Source: Streptomyces sp. NBC_01571 (lineage in GTDB: Bacteria > Actinomycetota > Actinomycetes > Streptomycetales > Streptomycetaceae). Taken from it: a DNA stretch of 64,000 nt. Positions 8,479 through 18,802 of this stretch are shown here, one piece after another; position 1 is the first letter of the stretch; each line of letters begins with the position of its first letter. The translations under genes and the position numbers were made by a program. The notes under the pieces were generated by a model. It ran no database searches and was not told where the DNA came from. It saw only the letters and a program-made list of their open reading frames with translations. Where the stretch lies: contig NZ_JAPEPZ010000001.1 in NCBI RefSeq assembly GCF_026339875.1, positions 4,898,001 to 4,962,000 on the forward strand, written 5' to 3'.

Positions 8479-9066
8479 ATGAACCACGCACAGCTGACCG
8501 CCCTCGGCCGGGCCCTGCGCGTCCTCGGCGAGCACGGCGACGCGCTGAACGCCGACACCCCCGACGCGAAGCTGCACGAGGTCAAGGCCGATCTCAAGCG
8601 GGCCCTGGACCTGCTGGAGGAGACGGTCACCACGGCGGTGCCCACGACCCGCTGCGCCGAGCACCCGAACGGCCCGGTGGACGAGGGCGCCGCCGACCTC
8701 TGTCTGCTCTGTGAGACGCGCCGTCGCGCCGCCCGCCGCACCGAGGTCAACGACGCCTACGGGCACGCCCGCACCCCCGGCCCCGACGAGTCCCCCGAGC
8801 GCACGATGTCCCGGTACGGCGTACGCGCCGATCGCCCCCAGCCCCAGCAGCGCTGGCTCCCGGAGGTGTGGACGGGGCAGGCCTGGGCGCTGTGCGGCAC
8901 CCCGCGCCGCGACCGCCAGGAGGCCGAGCGCTATCTCGCCGCGGAGCGCCGCACCCCCCGGCCGGGGATGGCCTACCGCCTGGTCCACGAGTTCACGGAC
9001 TACGAGGTGCTGCGCATCTGGGGCACCCCGGTCAAGGTCGACATCGAACCCATGGGGAACCTGTAG
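8479..9066 (+). CDS. Conserved hypothetical protein with a Cys-pair motif
   Basis: This 195-residue protein has no recognised catalytic domain. Residues 1-55 are helical, followed by a possible zinc ribbon (RCAEHPNG, then CLLCETRRR about 20 residues later). A basic linker leads to a C-terminal half rich in Trp and Tyr (LPEVWTGQAWALCG, MAYRLVHEFTDYEVLRIWG). The ATG at 8479 follows GGCAGGGTGG. It is 67 bp downstream of murQ on the same strand and could be co-transcribed. No function is proposed. Confidence 0.7.
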   Translation: MNHAQLTALGRALRVLGEHGDALNADTPDAKLHEVKADLKRALDLLEETVTTAVPTTRCAEHPNGPVDEGAADLCLLCETRRRAARRTEVNDAYGHARTPGPDESPERTMSRYGVRADRPQPQQRWLPEVWTGQAWALCGTPRRDRQEAERYLAAERRTPRPGMAYRLVHEFTDYEVLRIWGTPVKVDIEPMGNL

Positions 9067-9174
9067 CGGCCCGTCGACCACCTGTCGCCGCCCCCCTTCG
9101 CGACGTAGTGCGCGGCCCGCGGCGGCCTGAAGCCGGCTGGTCAGCGGGGTCCGCGCCCGGCCAGGGGAATGGGG

Positions 9175-10296
9175 TCAGCTGAGCGTCCGCAGCGCCGCCG
9201 GGTCGTACGCCTTCAGCTCGTCGAAGCGGCCGGCAAGCACCTTCTCCGCCCACTCGGGGTCCTGGAGCAGCGCGCGGCCGACGGCGACGAGATCGAACTC
9301 GTCGCGCTCCAGACGGTCGAGGAGGTCGTCGATGCCCCGCACGGAGGAGCCCTCGCCCTGGAAGGCCTTCAGGAACTCGCCGTCCAGGCCGACCGAGCCG
9401 ACGCTGATGACCGGCTTGCCCGTCAGCTTCTTCGACCAGCCCGCCAGGTTGAGGTCGGAGCCGTCGAACTCGGGCAGCCAGTAGCGGCGGGTGGAGGCGT
9501 GGAAGACGTCCACGCCGGCCTCGGCCAACGGGGTCAGGATCGCCTCCAGCTCCTCCGGGGTCTCGGCGAGCCGGGCGTCGTACGCCTGCTGCTTCCACTG
9601 CGAGTAGCGGAAGATGACCGGGAACTCCGGCGAGACCGCGGCGCGGACCGCGGCCGCGATCTCCGCCGAGAACCGGGCCCGGGCCACGGGGTCGCCGCCG
9701 TACGCGTCGGTGCGGCGGTTGGTGCCCGACCACAGGAACTGGTCGAGCAGGTAGCCGTGGGCACCGTGCAGCTCGACGCCGTCGAAGCCGATGCGCTCGG
9801 CGTCGGCGGCCGCCTTCGCGAACGCCTCGATGACGTCGTCCAGGTCCTGCTGGGTCATGGCCTTGCCGGTGACCTCGGCGCCCTCGTTGGTCAGACCGGA
9901 CGGGCCGACCGGCGGGGCGTCGGCGAACGGCGGCTGGCCCGCCTCACGCACCATGCCGATGTGCCACAGCTGGGGCACGATCGTGCCGCCCGCCGCGTGC
10001 ACCGCGTCCGCGACCTTCGTCCAGCCCGCGAGCTGCTCCTCGCCGTGGAAGCGCGGGACGCGGTCGCTCTGCCCGGCCGACTCGTGGCCGACGTAGGTGC
10101 CCTCGGTGACGATGAGGCCGACCCCCGCGGCGGCACGGCGCGCGTAGTACCCGACGACGTCCTCGCCCGGAACACCGCCCGGCGAGAACTGCCGGGTCAT
10201 CGGCGCCATCACGATCCGGTTCGGGACGGTCAGGCCGTTCAGGGCGACGGGGCGGGACAGGATCTCGGCGGCACGGGAGGCGGCGTTGGCAGTCAC
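9175..10296 (-). CDS. NADH:flavin oxidoreductase, old yellow enzyme family
   Basis: This 373-residue FMN TIM-barrel oxidoreductase carries the family motifs IVMAPMTRQFSPGGVP near the N-terminus, PQLWHIGM mid-protein, FDGVELHGAHGYLLDQFLW and NRRTDAYGGD near residue 200. It should reduce activated alkenes or xenobiotics with NAD(P)H. GTG 10296 was chosen because GAGGAG sits at proper spacing upstream; a start at 10356 would add 20 poorly conserved residues. It lies downstream of the groEL terminator on the same strand and probably has its own promoter in the 10297-10454 gap. Confidence 0.88.
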   Translation of the reverse strand: MTANAASRAAEILSRPVALNGLTVPNRIVMAPMTRQFSPGGVPGEDVVGYYARRAAAGVGLIVTEGTYVGHESAGQSDRVPRFHGEEQLAGWTKVADAVHAAGGTIVPQLWHIGMVREAGQPPFADAPPVGPSGLTNEGAEVTGKAMTQQDLDDVIEAFAKAAADAERIGFDGVELHGAHGYLLDQFLWSGTNRRTDAYGGDPVARARFSAEIAAAVRAAVSPEFPVIFRYSQWKQQAYDARLAETPEELEAILTPLAEAGVDVFHASTRRYWLPEFDGSDLNLAGWSKKLTGKPVISVGSVGLDGEFLKAFQGEGSSVRGIDDLLDRLERDEFDLVAVGRALLQDPEWAEKVLAGRFDELKAYDPAALRTLS

Positions 10297-10454
10297 GTAC
10301 GGGACTCCTCGGAGAGGTCGGTCGGTCATCGGGCGGACGACTGACGGGCATTCCACTCGGTATGTGCATGCGCATCAACCGCCCGTCCCCTCAACCGCCG
10401 GGTCCGGCGCGGAATTCCGGCGCTCTCCGACTCCTCGTGTGACCCCGGACACGC

Positions 10455-10495
10455 CCGAGGGCGGCACCCCCTGGGAGAAGGGGTACCGCCCTCGG
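10455..10495 (-). terminator. groEL2 terminator hairpin
   Basis: An inverted repeat of 16-base arms (10455-10470 and 10480-10495) has one mismatch and a nine-base loop. It lies 32 bp after the groEL stop. There is no U tract, as is common for Streptomyces terminators. Confidence 0.8.
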
Positions 10496-10526
10496 AACGT
10501 CAGGACAGTGATCAGCCGGAGGCGGA

Positions 10527-12275
<1,749 letters not shown>

Positions 12276-12319
12276 TTATCACTCTCACCTTCAGAGTGCT
12301 AACGCAATGATTAGCACTC
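12276..12319 (-). promoter_or_regulatory. CIRCE (HrcA) operator with a third half-site
   Basis: Read toward groEL, TTAGCACTC, nine bases and GAGTGATAA (12302-12276) form CIRCE with one mismatch. A third half-site, GAGTGCTAA (12319-12311), lies just upstream and forms a perfect inverted repeat with the first arm across eight bases. HrcA would bind here to repress groEL until heat shock. Confidence 0.88.
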
Positions 12320-12437
12320 GCCCCTGCCGAGTGCAAGCGACTCCGGAGGATCCCCAGGTGGACAGGGGCGGCGCGACCGCCCCTCGGAGGGGTCGCTCGG
12401 ACGCCCCGGAGGGGTCGCGCGGACGCCCCGGACAGAC

Positions 12438-12474
12438 CGAAGGGCTCGCACCCCAGAGGGATACGAGCCCTTCG
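12438..12474 (-). terminator. Terminator hairpin after the cold-shock gene
   Basis: Perfect 11-base arms (CGAAGGGCTCG and CGAGCCCTTCG) are separated by 15 bases, 30 bp beyond the csp stop. Confidence 0.78.
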
Positions 12475-12503
12475 TCACGTCGAACAGTCAGTCGGCGCGT
12501 GCT

Positions 12504-12710
12504 TCAGCCGGTCGCGAGCCGGACCATGTCCGCCTGCGGCCCCTTCTGGCCCTGCGAGATCTCGAAATCGACCCGCTGACCCTCTTCCAGGGTGCGGTAG
12601 CCGTCCATCTGAATCGCGCTGTAGTGGACGAAAACATCCGCACCACCGTCGACCGCGATGAAGCCGTACCCCTTCTCCGCGTTGAACCACTTGACGGTGC
12701 CCTGAGCCAT
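12504..12710 (-). CDS. CspA-family cold-shock protein
   Basis: This 68-residue single-stranded nucleic-acid-binding protein is a complete cold-shock domain. RNP1 is KGYGFI near residue 14 and RNP2 is VFVHYSAI near residue 26. It should act as an RNA chaperone that melts structure in mRNAs. ATG 12710 follows AGTTAGGC; an upstream in-frame ATG adds 10 residues outside the domain and is less likely. The AT-richer region upstream is compatible with a long 5' leader, a usual feature of csp genes. Confidence 0.93.
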   Translation of the reverse strand: MAQGTVKWFNAEKGYGFIAVDGGADVFVHYSAIQMDGYRTLEEGQRVDFEISQGQKGPQADMVRLATG

Positions 12711-13065
12711 GCCTAACTCCCCTATTACTGGCCCTTGCACAGGACCGCACTTCGCGGACCCGGGTCAGACCTCCACCCCCCAACGGATTGGGGGTGTGCG
12801 CCGGAACGCGTCGACCGCGGCTGAATGTATCTGCCCAACTGCCGTCTGCAACAGGTCAATCGGACGAGAATTCTGGGCACGCCCGATCGGGAATATAGGG
12901 AGAATTCGCGAAGATTTAGGGCAACTCGGGCCCCATAAAGGCCACATAAGGCTCAAAAACGCCGGGCACTTTGGCCACTTCTTATCGCAGGCCGCACCTG
13001 CACTCATATGCACCCGGCATGGATAAGGCGGCGGGTTCCCCAACTGTACCCCGCTCAACCATGCA

Positions 13066-13104
13066 GAATTGCCCCCTCCGCTTCTCTCACGGAGGGGGCA
13101 ATTC
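13066..13104. terminator. Strong bidirectional hairpin
   Basis: Perfect 15-base arms (GAATTGCCCCCTCCG at 13066-13080 and its complement at 13090-13104) surround a nine-base loop. It is the second hairpin downstream of cysO and acts as a terminator or transcription insulator toward csp. Confidence 0.82.
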
Positions 13105-13126
13105 GATGAACTCTCGGTGATTGGCA

Positions 13127-13157
13127 TTACCCACGGTAATGATTTCACCGTGGGTAA
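13127..13157 (-). terminator. Hairpin immediately after cysO
   Basis: Perfect 11-base arms (TTACCCACGGT and ACCGTGGGTAA) with a nine-base spacer lie eight bases beyond the cysO stop. It most likely terminates the thrC-cysO transcript; a regulatory-protein site is an alternative. Confidence 0.7.
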
Positions 13158-13164
13158 CCGCCCG

Positions 13165-13440
13165 TCAGCCTCCGGCGACGGCGGGGATGATCGAGACGCC
13201 CGCGCCGTCCGGCGTCGCCGTCTCCAGGCCCTGCTCGAAGCGGACGTCGTCGTCGTTGACGTACACGTTGACGAACCGGCGCAGCTTGCCCTCGTCGTCG
13301 AGCACGCGCGCGGCGATGCCCGTGTGGTTCTTCTCCAGGTCGGAGATCACCTCGCCGAGGGTCCCTCCCTCGGCGGTCACCTCGGACCGGCCACCGGTGT
13401 AGGTGCGCAGGATGGTGGGGATGCGGACGTTGACGCTCAT
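13165..13440 (-). CDS. cysO: Sulfur-carrier protein CysO (MoaD/ThiS fold)
   Basis: This 91-residue ubiquitin-like protein ends in VAGG, the di-glycine tail that is adenylated and thiocarboxylated. The sequence (VRIPTILRTYTGG, LRRFVNVYVNDDDVRF, SIIPAVAGG) closely resembles mycobacterial CysO, which delivers sulfur to O-phosphoserine for cysteine synthesis. It follows thrC with a 120-bp gap on the same strand. In Streptomyces such carriers can serve several sulfur pathways, so the acceptor enzyme here is inferred. The ATG has GGGAGGTCACC upstream. Confidence 0.88.
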   Translation of the reverse strand: MSVNVRIPTILRTYTGGRSEVTAEGGTLGEVISDLEKNHTGIAARVLDDEGKLRRFVNVYVNDDDVRFEQGLETATPDGAGVSIIPAVAGG

Positions 13441-13560
13441 GCGGTGACCTCCCGGTCGGATGGTGGCGTACGGCGGAGAGCGCCCCGGCAGGGGCGCGTG
13501 GAACTGCGCGTCCGGCCCCCGCGGGCCCGTGGCCGGGGAAGGACCTCCCCGGCCGGGCGG

Positions 13561-14889
13561 CTACGCGAGGCCGGCCTCGCGGAAGGAGTCCAGGCTGGGG
13601 CGGATGGTCGCGGTCAGTCCCGTGCCGGCCACCGCGTCCAGCGTCTTGAGGCCGTCACCGGTGTTCAGCACGACCGTGGTGAGCGTCGGGTCGAGCAGCC
13701 CGTTCTCGATCAGCTTCTTGGCCACCCCCACCGTCACACCGCCGGCGGTCTCCGCGAAGATCCCCTCGGTGCGCGCCAGCAGCTTGATCGCGTCGACCAC
13801 CTGCTCGTCGTTCACGTCCTCCACGGCCCCGCCCGTCCGCCGCGCGATGTCCAGCACGTACGGGCCGTCGGCGGGGTTGCCGATGGCCAGCGACTTGGCG
13901 ATGGTGTCCGGCTTCTGCGGCCGGACGACGTCGTGGCCGGCCTTGTAGGCGACCGACACCGGCGAACAGCCCTCGGCCTGCGCGCCGAAGATCTTGTAGG
14001 GCTTGTCCTCGACGAGGCCGAGCTTGATCAGCTCCTGCAGCCCCTTGTCGACCTTCGTCAGCTGGGAGCCGGAGGCGATCGGCACGACGAGCTGGTCGGG
14101 CAGCTGCCAGCCGAGCTGCTCGCAGATCTCGTACGCGAGGGTCTTGGACCCCTCCGCGTAGTACGGCCGCAGGTTGACGTTGACGAAGCCCCAGCCCTCA
14201 CCGGCCGGGTCGCCGATCAGCTCGGAGCAGAAGCGGTTCACGTCGTCGTAGTTGCCCTCGATGCCGACGAGCTCGCCGCCGTAGACCGCGGCCATGACGA
14301 CCTTGCCCTGCTCCAGGTCGTGCGGGATGAACACGCAGGAGCGGAAGCCGGCACGCGCGGCGGCGGCGCCCACCGCGCCGGCGAGGTTGCCGGTCGAGGA
14401 GCAGGAGAGGGTGGTGAAGCCGAAGGCGCGGGCGGCCTCGATGGCCTGGGCGACGACGCGGTCCTTGAAGGAGTGCGTCGGGTTGCCGGAATCGTCCTTG
14501 ACGAAGAGCCGGCCGGGTTCGACGCCCAGCTCGCGGGCGAGGTTGTCGGCCTTGACGAGCCTGGTCCAGCCCGGGTTGATGTTCGGCTTGTCGGCGACGT
14601 CGGCCGGGACGGGCAGCAGTGGCGCGTAACGCCAGATGTTCGCGGGGCCCGCCTCGATGCGCGCCCGGAGTTCTTCGGTGTCGTAGGCCGAGAAGTCGTA
14701 GGCGATCTCGAGCGGTCCGAAACACTCCTCGCAGGCGAAGACCGGGCCGAGCGGCACCCGGTGGCCGCATTCGCGGCAGGAGAGCGCCGCGGCGGGGCCC
14801 AGATCGACGGTGCCGGTGGAAGCGGTGGAAGCCGACGGGTCCGCGGAGGTCGCGGTGTCCGGAGTGCTTGCAACAGTCTGCGCAGCCAT
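13561..14889 (-). CDS. thrC: Threonine synthase
   Basis: This 442-residue PLP enzyme converts O-phosphohomoserine to threonine. An N-terminal Cys-rich segment (CRECGHRVPLGPVFACEECF, residues about 38-57) precedes the fold-type II domain. SFKDR near residue 140 carries the PLP lysine and CSSTGNLAGAVGAAAARAG binds the cofactor phosphate. The enclosing frame runs to 15030; ATG 14889 (MAAQTVAST) is chosen because an AGG-rich site precedes it and conservation begins soon after. The partner gene cysO follows on the same strand. The O-phosphoserine/O-phosphohomoserine parallel makes the pair notable. Confidence 0.93.
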   Translation of the reverse strand: MAAQTVASTPDTATSADPSASTASTGTVDLGPAAALSCRECGHRVPLGPVFACEECFGPLEIAYDFSAYDTEELRARIEAGPANIWRYAPLLPVPADVADKPNINPGWTRLVKADNLARELGVEPGRLFVKDDSGNPTHSFKDRVVAQAIEAARAFGFTTLSCSSTGNLAGAVGAAAARAGFRSCVFIPHDLEQGKVVMAAVYGGELVGIEGNYDDVNRFCSELIGDPAGEGWGFVNVNLRPYYAEGSKTLAYEICEQLGWQLPDQLVVPIASGSQLTKVDKGLQELIKLGLVEDKPYKIFGAQAEGCSPVSVAYKAGHDVVRPQKPDTIAKSLAIGNPADGPYVLDIARRTGGAVEDVNDEQVVDAIKLLARTEGIFAETAGGVTVGVAKKLIENGLLDPTLTTVVLNTGDGLKTLDAVAGTGLTATIRPSLDSFREAGLA

Positions 14890-15230
14890 GGAGGCGAGGC
14901 CCTTTCTCCTCATCTTCCTCACGACGCACTTCGCCGTGAGACGGATTTGGCACCTTCCCGAGCCGGGAGCCCCGCGACGCGATCGGCAATGATCGGTACA
15001 GGACCGGCTGGAGGGTTGCCGGGGCTTCATCGGGCCGTATCCCTCTGCCCCTCTGGATGAGCGGTATTCGGTTGTTGGTCTTCAGTCCGGGATGATCTAC
15101 GACATGCGATGGTCATCCGCGTTGTTCAAGACTGTAACCGAAGGCCAGGACAGTTGAGATAGTCGTCCGAACCGCGAGATGGATCACACCGTGCGACACC
15201 GGGTGATCAGACAGTGAGGAGCCGCAGACT
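14890..15230. other. Divergent promoter interval thrC/gpgS
   Basis: This 341-bp gap between divergent genes should contain both promoters. I see no riboswitch, clear operator or small gene. Confidence 0.6.
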
Positions 15231-16175
15231 GTGCTGAAGGAAGTCGAGCGCTGGCTGAACACACGCTCCTGGTCCGTGGCCGATCGCCCGCTCCACAGAA
15301 TCATGTCCGCCAAGCGCGCCTCGGGCTCCACGGTGAGCGTCGTGCTGCCCGCGCTGAACGAGGAGGAGACGGTCGGCGAGATCGTCACCGTCATCCGCCA
15401 CGACCTGATGCGGCAGGTGCCCCTCGTCGACGAGATCGTCGTCGTCGACTCGGGTTCGACCGACCGCACCTCGGAGGTGGCCGCCGCGGCGGGCGCGCGT
15501 GTCGTGCACCGGGACGAGATCCTGCCCCGCATCCCGGCTGTGCCCGGCAAGGGCGAGGTGCTGTGGCGGTCGCTCCTCGTGACGAGCGGGGACATCGTCT
15601 GTTTCATCGACGCGGACCTGAGGGAGTTCTCGTCGGACTTCGTCTCAGGGATCGTGGGCCCGCTGCTCACCGAGCCGGGCGTGGACCTCGTCAAGGGGAT
15701 GTACGACCGTCCGCTGGCCGGCGCCGCGGGGCAGGGCGGCCGCGTCACGGAGCTCATGGCCCGCCCGCTGCTGAACATGCACTGGCCCCAGCTGGCCGGC
15801 TTCGTCCAGCCGCTCGGCGGTGAGTACGCGGCCCGCCGCTCGCTGCTGGAACAGCTCCCCTTCCCCGTCGGGTACGGCGTCGAACTGGGCATGCTCGTCG
15901 ACGCCCTGCACCTGGTGGGCCTCGACGCGCTCGCCCAGGTCGACGTGGGCGAGCGCAAGCACCGCCACCAGGACGGGCAGGCGCTGGGCCGGATGTCCGC
16001 CGCGATCTACCGCACGGCGCAGCTCCGGCTGGCCCGCGGCCATCTCATCCGGCCCTCCCTCACCCAGTTCGAGCGGGGCGAGGACGGTTTCGAGCCGCGT
16101 ACGTACTCGGTGGACACGGAGGAACGCCCCCCGATGGCCGAAATCTCCGAATACGTGGAACGCCGGGCCGCGTGA
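15231..16175 (+). CDS. gpgS: Glucosyl-3-phosphoglycerate synthase
   Basis: This 314-residue GT-A glycosyltransferase transfers glucose from a nucleotide sugar to 3-phosphoglycerate, the first step toward glucosylglycerate and, in mycobacteria, methylglucose lipopolysaccharide. Motifs are VVLPALNEEETVGEI near residue 38, DSGSTDRTSEVA near 72 and CFIDADLREF near 122, which carries the metal-binding DAD. PLGGEYAARR and HRHQDGQALGRMSAAIYRT follow. The GTG at 15231 is the only start that retains the usual N-terminus. It lies 126 bp upstream of otsA, so two compatible-solute genes are adjacent. Confidence 0.9.
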   Translation: MLKEVERWLNTRSWSVADRPLHRIMSAKRASGSTVSVVLPALNEEETVGEIVTVIRHDLMRQVPLVDEIVVVDSGSTDRTSEVAAAAGARVVHRDEILPRIPAVPGKGEVLWRSLLVTSGDIVCFIDADLREFSSDFVSGIVGPLLTEPGVDLVKGMYDRPLAGAAGQGGRVTELMARPLLNMHWPQLAGFVQPLGGEYAARRSLLEQLPFPVGYGVELGMLVDALHLVGLDALAQVDVGERKHRHQDGQALGRMSAAIYRTAQLRLARGHLIRPSLTQFERGEDGFEPRTYSVDTEERPPMAEISEYVERRAA

Positions 16176-16301
16176 ACCGCGTCCCTGGTGAGGGGGTGGT
16201 GGACGGCACGACCGGCGCCACCGCCCCGCGGTTCGTGTCCTTCGTCGCATACGGCCGACGGGAACGTTTGAGCGTTTCGGTGCCGGGCTAGGTTTCGAGG
16301 C

Positions 16302-17723
16302 ATGGCTTCAACGGCTTCAACGGCTTCAACGCATGGCGCCCACCGGATCCTCGTCGCGTCCAACCGCGGCCCGGTCTCCTACGAGGTGCGCGAGGACGGC
16401 TCGCTCCAGGCCCGGCGCGGCGGGGGCGGGCTGGTCTCCGGCCTCTCCGCGATCGGTCCGGACGCGGGGGCCCTGTGGGTGTGCTCGGCGCTCGGCGAGG
16501 GGGACCGCGAGGCGGTCCGGCGCGGGGTCGGCGAGGAGGGCGTGCGGATGCTGGACATCGACGCCACGGTGCACGCGGACGCCTACAACGGCATCGCGAA
16601 CTCCATGCTGTGGTTCGTCCACCACATGCTGTACCAGACGCCGCTGGAGCCGGTCTTCGACCAGGAGTTCCGGCGCCAGTGGGCGTCGTACGAGGCCTAC
16701 AACCGCTCGTTCGCGCGCGCCCTGGCGGACGAGGCGGCCGAGGGCGCCGTGGTGATCGTGCAGGACTACCACCTGACCCTGGTCCCCGGCATGCTGCGGG
16801 AGCTCCGCCCCGACCTGCGCATCGGCCACTTCTCCCACACACCGTGGGCGCCGGTCGACTACTTCCGGATGCTGCCCGACGACATCGCCGAGCAGGTGCT
16901 GCGCGGCATGCTCGGCGCGGACCGGCTGGGCTTCCTGACGCACCGCTGGGCGAACGCGTTCACCGCCTGCTGCGAGGCGCTCGTCGGCGGGCTCGGCGAC
17001 ACCCGGGTCGGGGTGCACGGGCTCGGCGCGGACGCGGACTTCCTGCGCGGGCGCTCCCACGAGGCGGACGTCGCCGAGCGGATGGACGCGCTGCGCGGGC
17101 AGATCGGTGAGGGCCCCGACGGCCGCGCCCGCAGAGCGATCGTGCGGGTCGACCGCACCGAGCTGTCGAAGAACATCGTGCGGGGCCTGCTGTCGTACCG
17201 GCAGCTCCTGGAGGACCGGCCGGAGTGGCGCGAGCGGGTGGTCCACGTGGCCTTCGCCTACCCCTCCCGCCAGGACCTGGCGGTCTACCGGGACTACACG
17301 GCCGCCGTGCAGACCCTGGCGGACGAGATCAACTCCCAGTACGGGACGCCGGGTTGGACCCCGGTGGTGCTCCACGTCAAGGACGACTTCGCCCGCTCGC
17401 TGGCCGCCTACCGGCTCGCCGACGTCGCCCTCGTCAACCCCATCCGGGACGGCATGAACCTCGTCGCCAAGGAGGTGCCCGTCGTCTCCGACGAGGGGTG
17501 CGTGCTGGTGCTGTCCCGGGAGGCCGGGGCGTTCGAGGAGCTGGGCGAGGACGCGGTCGCGGTGAACCCGTACGACGTGGTCGGCACCGCGCGGGCGCTG
17601 CACGAGGCCCTGTCCCTGTCGGCCGGTGAGCGGGCCGAGCGCACGAAGCGGCTCGCCGCGGCGGCGACGGCCCTGCCTCCGGCGCAGTGGTTCCTGGAGC
17701 AGTTGCGCGCGCTGGAGGAGTGA
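16302..17723 (+). CDS. otsA: Trehalose-6-phosphate synthase
   Basis: This 473-residue GT20 enzyme makes trehalose-6-phosphate from a nucleotide glucose donor and glucose-6-phosphate. Signature segments are VASNRGPVSYEV near residue 18, GGGGLVSGL, MLWFVHHMLYQTP, VQDYHLTLVPGMLRELRPDL, GHFSHTPWAP and NPIRDGMNLVAKE. The N-terminus holds a 9-bp triplicate (GCTTCAACG three times) encoding Ala-Ser-Thr repeats. It converges on otsB with a 28-bp gap, so both trehalose steps are adjacent but on opposite strands. An antisense interaction between the two transcript ends is possible. Confidence 0.95.
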   Translation: MASTASTASTHGAHRILVASNRGPVSYEVREDGSLQARRGGGGLVSGLSAIGPDAGALWVCSALGEGDREAVRRGVGEEGVRMLDIDATVHADAYNGIANSMLWFVHHMLYQTPLEPVFDQEFRRQWASYEAYNRSFARALADEAAEGAVVIVQDYHLTLVPGMLRELRPDLRIGHFSHTPWAPVDYFRMLPDDIAEQVLRGMLGADRLGFLTHRWANAFTACCEALVGGLGDTRVGVHGLGADADFLRGRSHEADVAERMDALRGQIGEGPDGRARRAIVRVDRTELSKNIVRGLLSYRQLLEDRPEWRERVVHVAFAYPSRQDLAVYRDYTAAVQTLADEINSQYGTPGWTPVVLHVKDDFARSLAAYRLADVALVNPIRDGMNLVAKEVPVVSDEGCVLVLSREAGAFEELGEDAVAVNPYDVVGTARALHEALSLSAGERAERTKRLAAAATALPPAQWFLEQLRALEE

Positions 17724-17751
17724 GGGCGCCGTTCGCCGCGGCGGGCCGGGG

Positions 17752-18627
17752 CTACCGGTCCAACCGGTCCGCCAGGGCCCTCAGCAGGTGGACGACCCCG
17801 GCGGGGCCGTCGACCACCAGGTCGGCGCGGTCGGCGAGTTCCGCGACCTCCGAGCTGCCGCTGCACACCAGCAGGCCCGGGACGCCGTCCGAGCGGAGTT
17901 TGTCGACGGCGGCGAAGGCGGGGAGGTCGCCGAGGTCGTCGCCCGCGTAGAGGACCGCTTCGGCGCCGACCTCGCGGACGTACTCCAGGAGGGCGACGCC
18001 CTTGTCCATGCCCGGCGGGCGCAGTTCCAGGACCATCCGGCCCGGTTCGACGATCAGGCCGTGCCGGGTGGCGAGATCGGCGAGGGGTTCGCGCAGGGAC
18101 TCGAAGGCGGCCTGCGGGTCCGTGGCGCGGCGCGTGTGGACGGCGAGCGCGCGGCCCTTCTCCTCGATCCACGTGCCCTGCCAGGCGCCGACCCGGTCGA
18201 GGACTCCCGGCAGCTCGGCGCGGACGGCTGCCACGCCGGGGTGGGGGGCGGGGGCGCTGACGGTGCCCGTGCGGGCGTCCCAGCGTTCGGCGCCGTAGTG
18301 GCCGAGGACGACGAGGTGGTCGAGGCCCGGGACGCCCGCGAAGCCGCCGTGGCGGACCGCCACGCCGGCGGGCCGGCCGGTGACGACGGCGACGGAGGCG
18401 ACCTTCGGGGCGAGGGCCGCGAGGGCGGGGACCGCAGCGGGATGGGCGCGGGCCTGTTCGGGGTCGGGGACGATGGGGGCGAGGGTTCCGTCGAAGTCGA
18501 GTGCGATCACCGTTCGGGCGGGGCGCGCGAGGATGGCTTGCAGCCCGTCCTTTCCCGCGGCGGTCGCCGGTGTCGGGACGGTGTCCGTGGTCTCGGGGTG
18601 TTCCGGGGATTCCGCATGACTGCCCAT
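17752..18627 (-). CDS. otsB: Trehalose-6-phosphate phosphatase
   Basis: This 291-residue HAD phosphatase releases trehalose from trehalose-6-phosphate. The nucleophile motif is ALDFDGTLAPIVPDPEQA near residue 42, motif II is VAVVTGR, and motif IV is YAGDDLGDLPAF. The first about 30 residues are a low-complexity extension. ATG 18627 is used. It is convergent with otsA across 28 bp, completing the OtsAB pathway. Confidence 0.94.
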   Translation of the reverse strand: MGSHAESPEHPETTDTVPTPATAAGKDGLQAILARPARTVIALDFDGTLAPIVPDPEQARAHPAAVPALAALAPKVASVAVVTGRPAGVAVRHGGFAGVPGLDHLVVLGHYGAERWDARTGTVSAPAPHPGVAAVRAELPGVLDRVGAWQGTWIEEKGRALAVHTRRATDPQAAFESLREPLADLATRHGLIVEPGRMVLELRPPGMDKGVALLEYVREVGAEAVLYAGDDLGDLPAFAAVDKLRSDGVPGLLVCSGSSEVAELADRADLVVDGPAGVVHLLRALADRLDR

Positions 18628-18702
18628 ACGCCGACCCTATCGGGGCCGCCCCGAACCCACCCACGCTTCTCCGCCCCCGCCGCCCCTACCCGACCCGTCC
18701 CC

Positions 18703-18782
18703 GGGGCTCCGCCCCGGACCCCGCCAAGCGGCTGCCGCCCCCTGCACCCCCGCCTCGCCCGAAGGGCTCGGGGCGGAGCCCC
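18703..18782. repeat. Intergenic inverted repeat
   Basis: Perfect 14-base arms (GGGGCTCCGCCCCG and its complement) are separated by 52 bases in the gap between otsB and the DUF3263 gene. The inner CGCCCGAAGGGCTCG resembles the larger element at 62643-62850, so this is probably one of a dispersed Streptomyces intergenic repeat family. Confidence 0.75.
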
Positions 18783-18802
18783 CTGGTACGGATGAACCCG
18801 GG

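Larger units (their letters stand above)
12711..13164. other. Non-coding interval between csp and cysO
   Basis: This 454-bp gap has no convincing gene. Its left half (12840-13000) is AT-rich for this genome and should hold the csp promoter and leader. The right end holds two strong hairpins that close the thrC-cysO unit. Confidence 0.7.
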
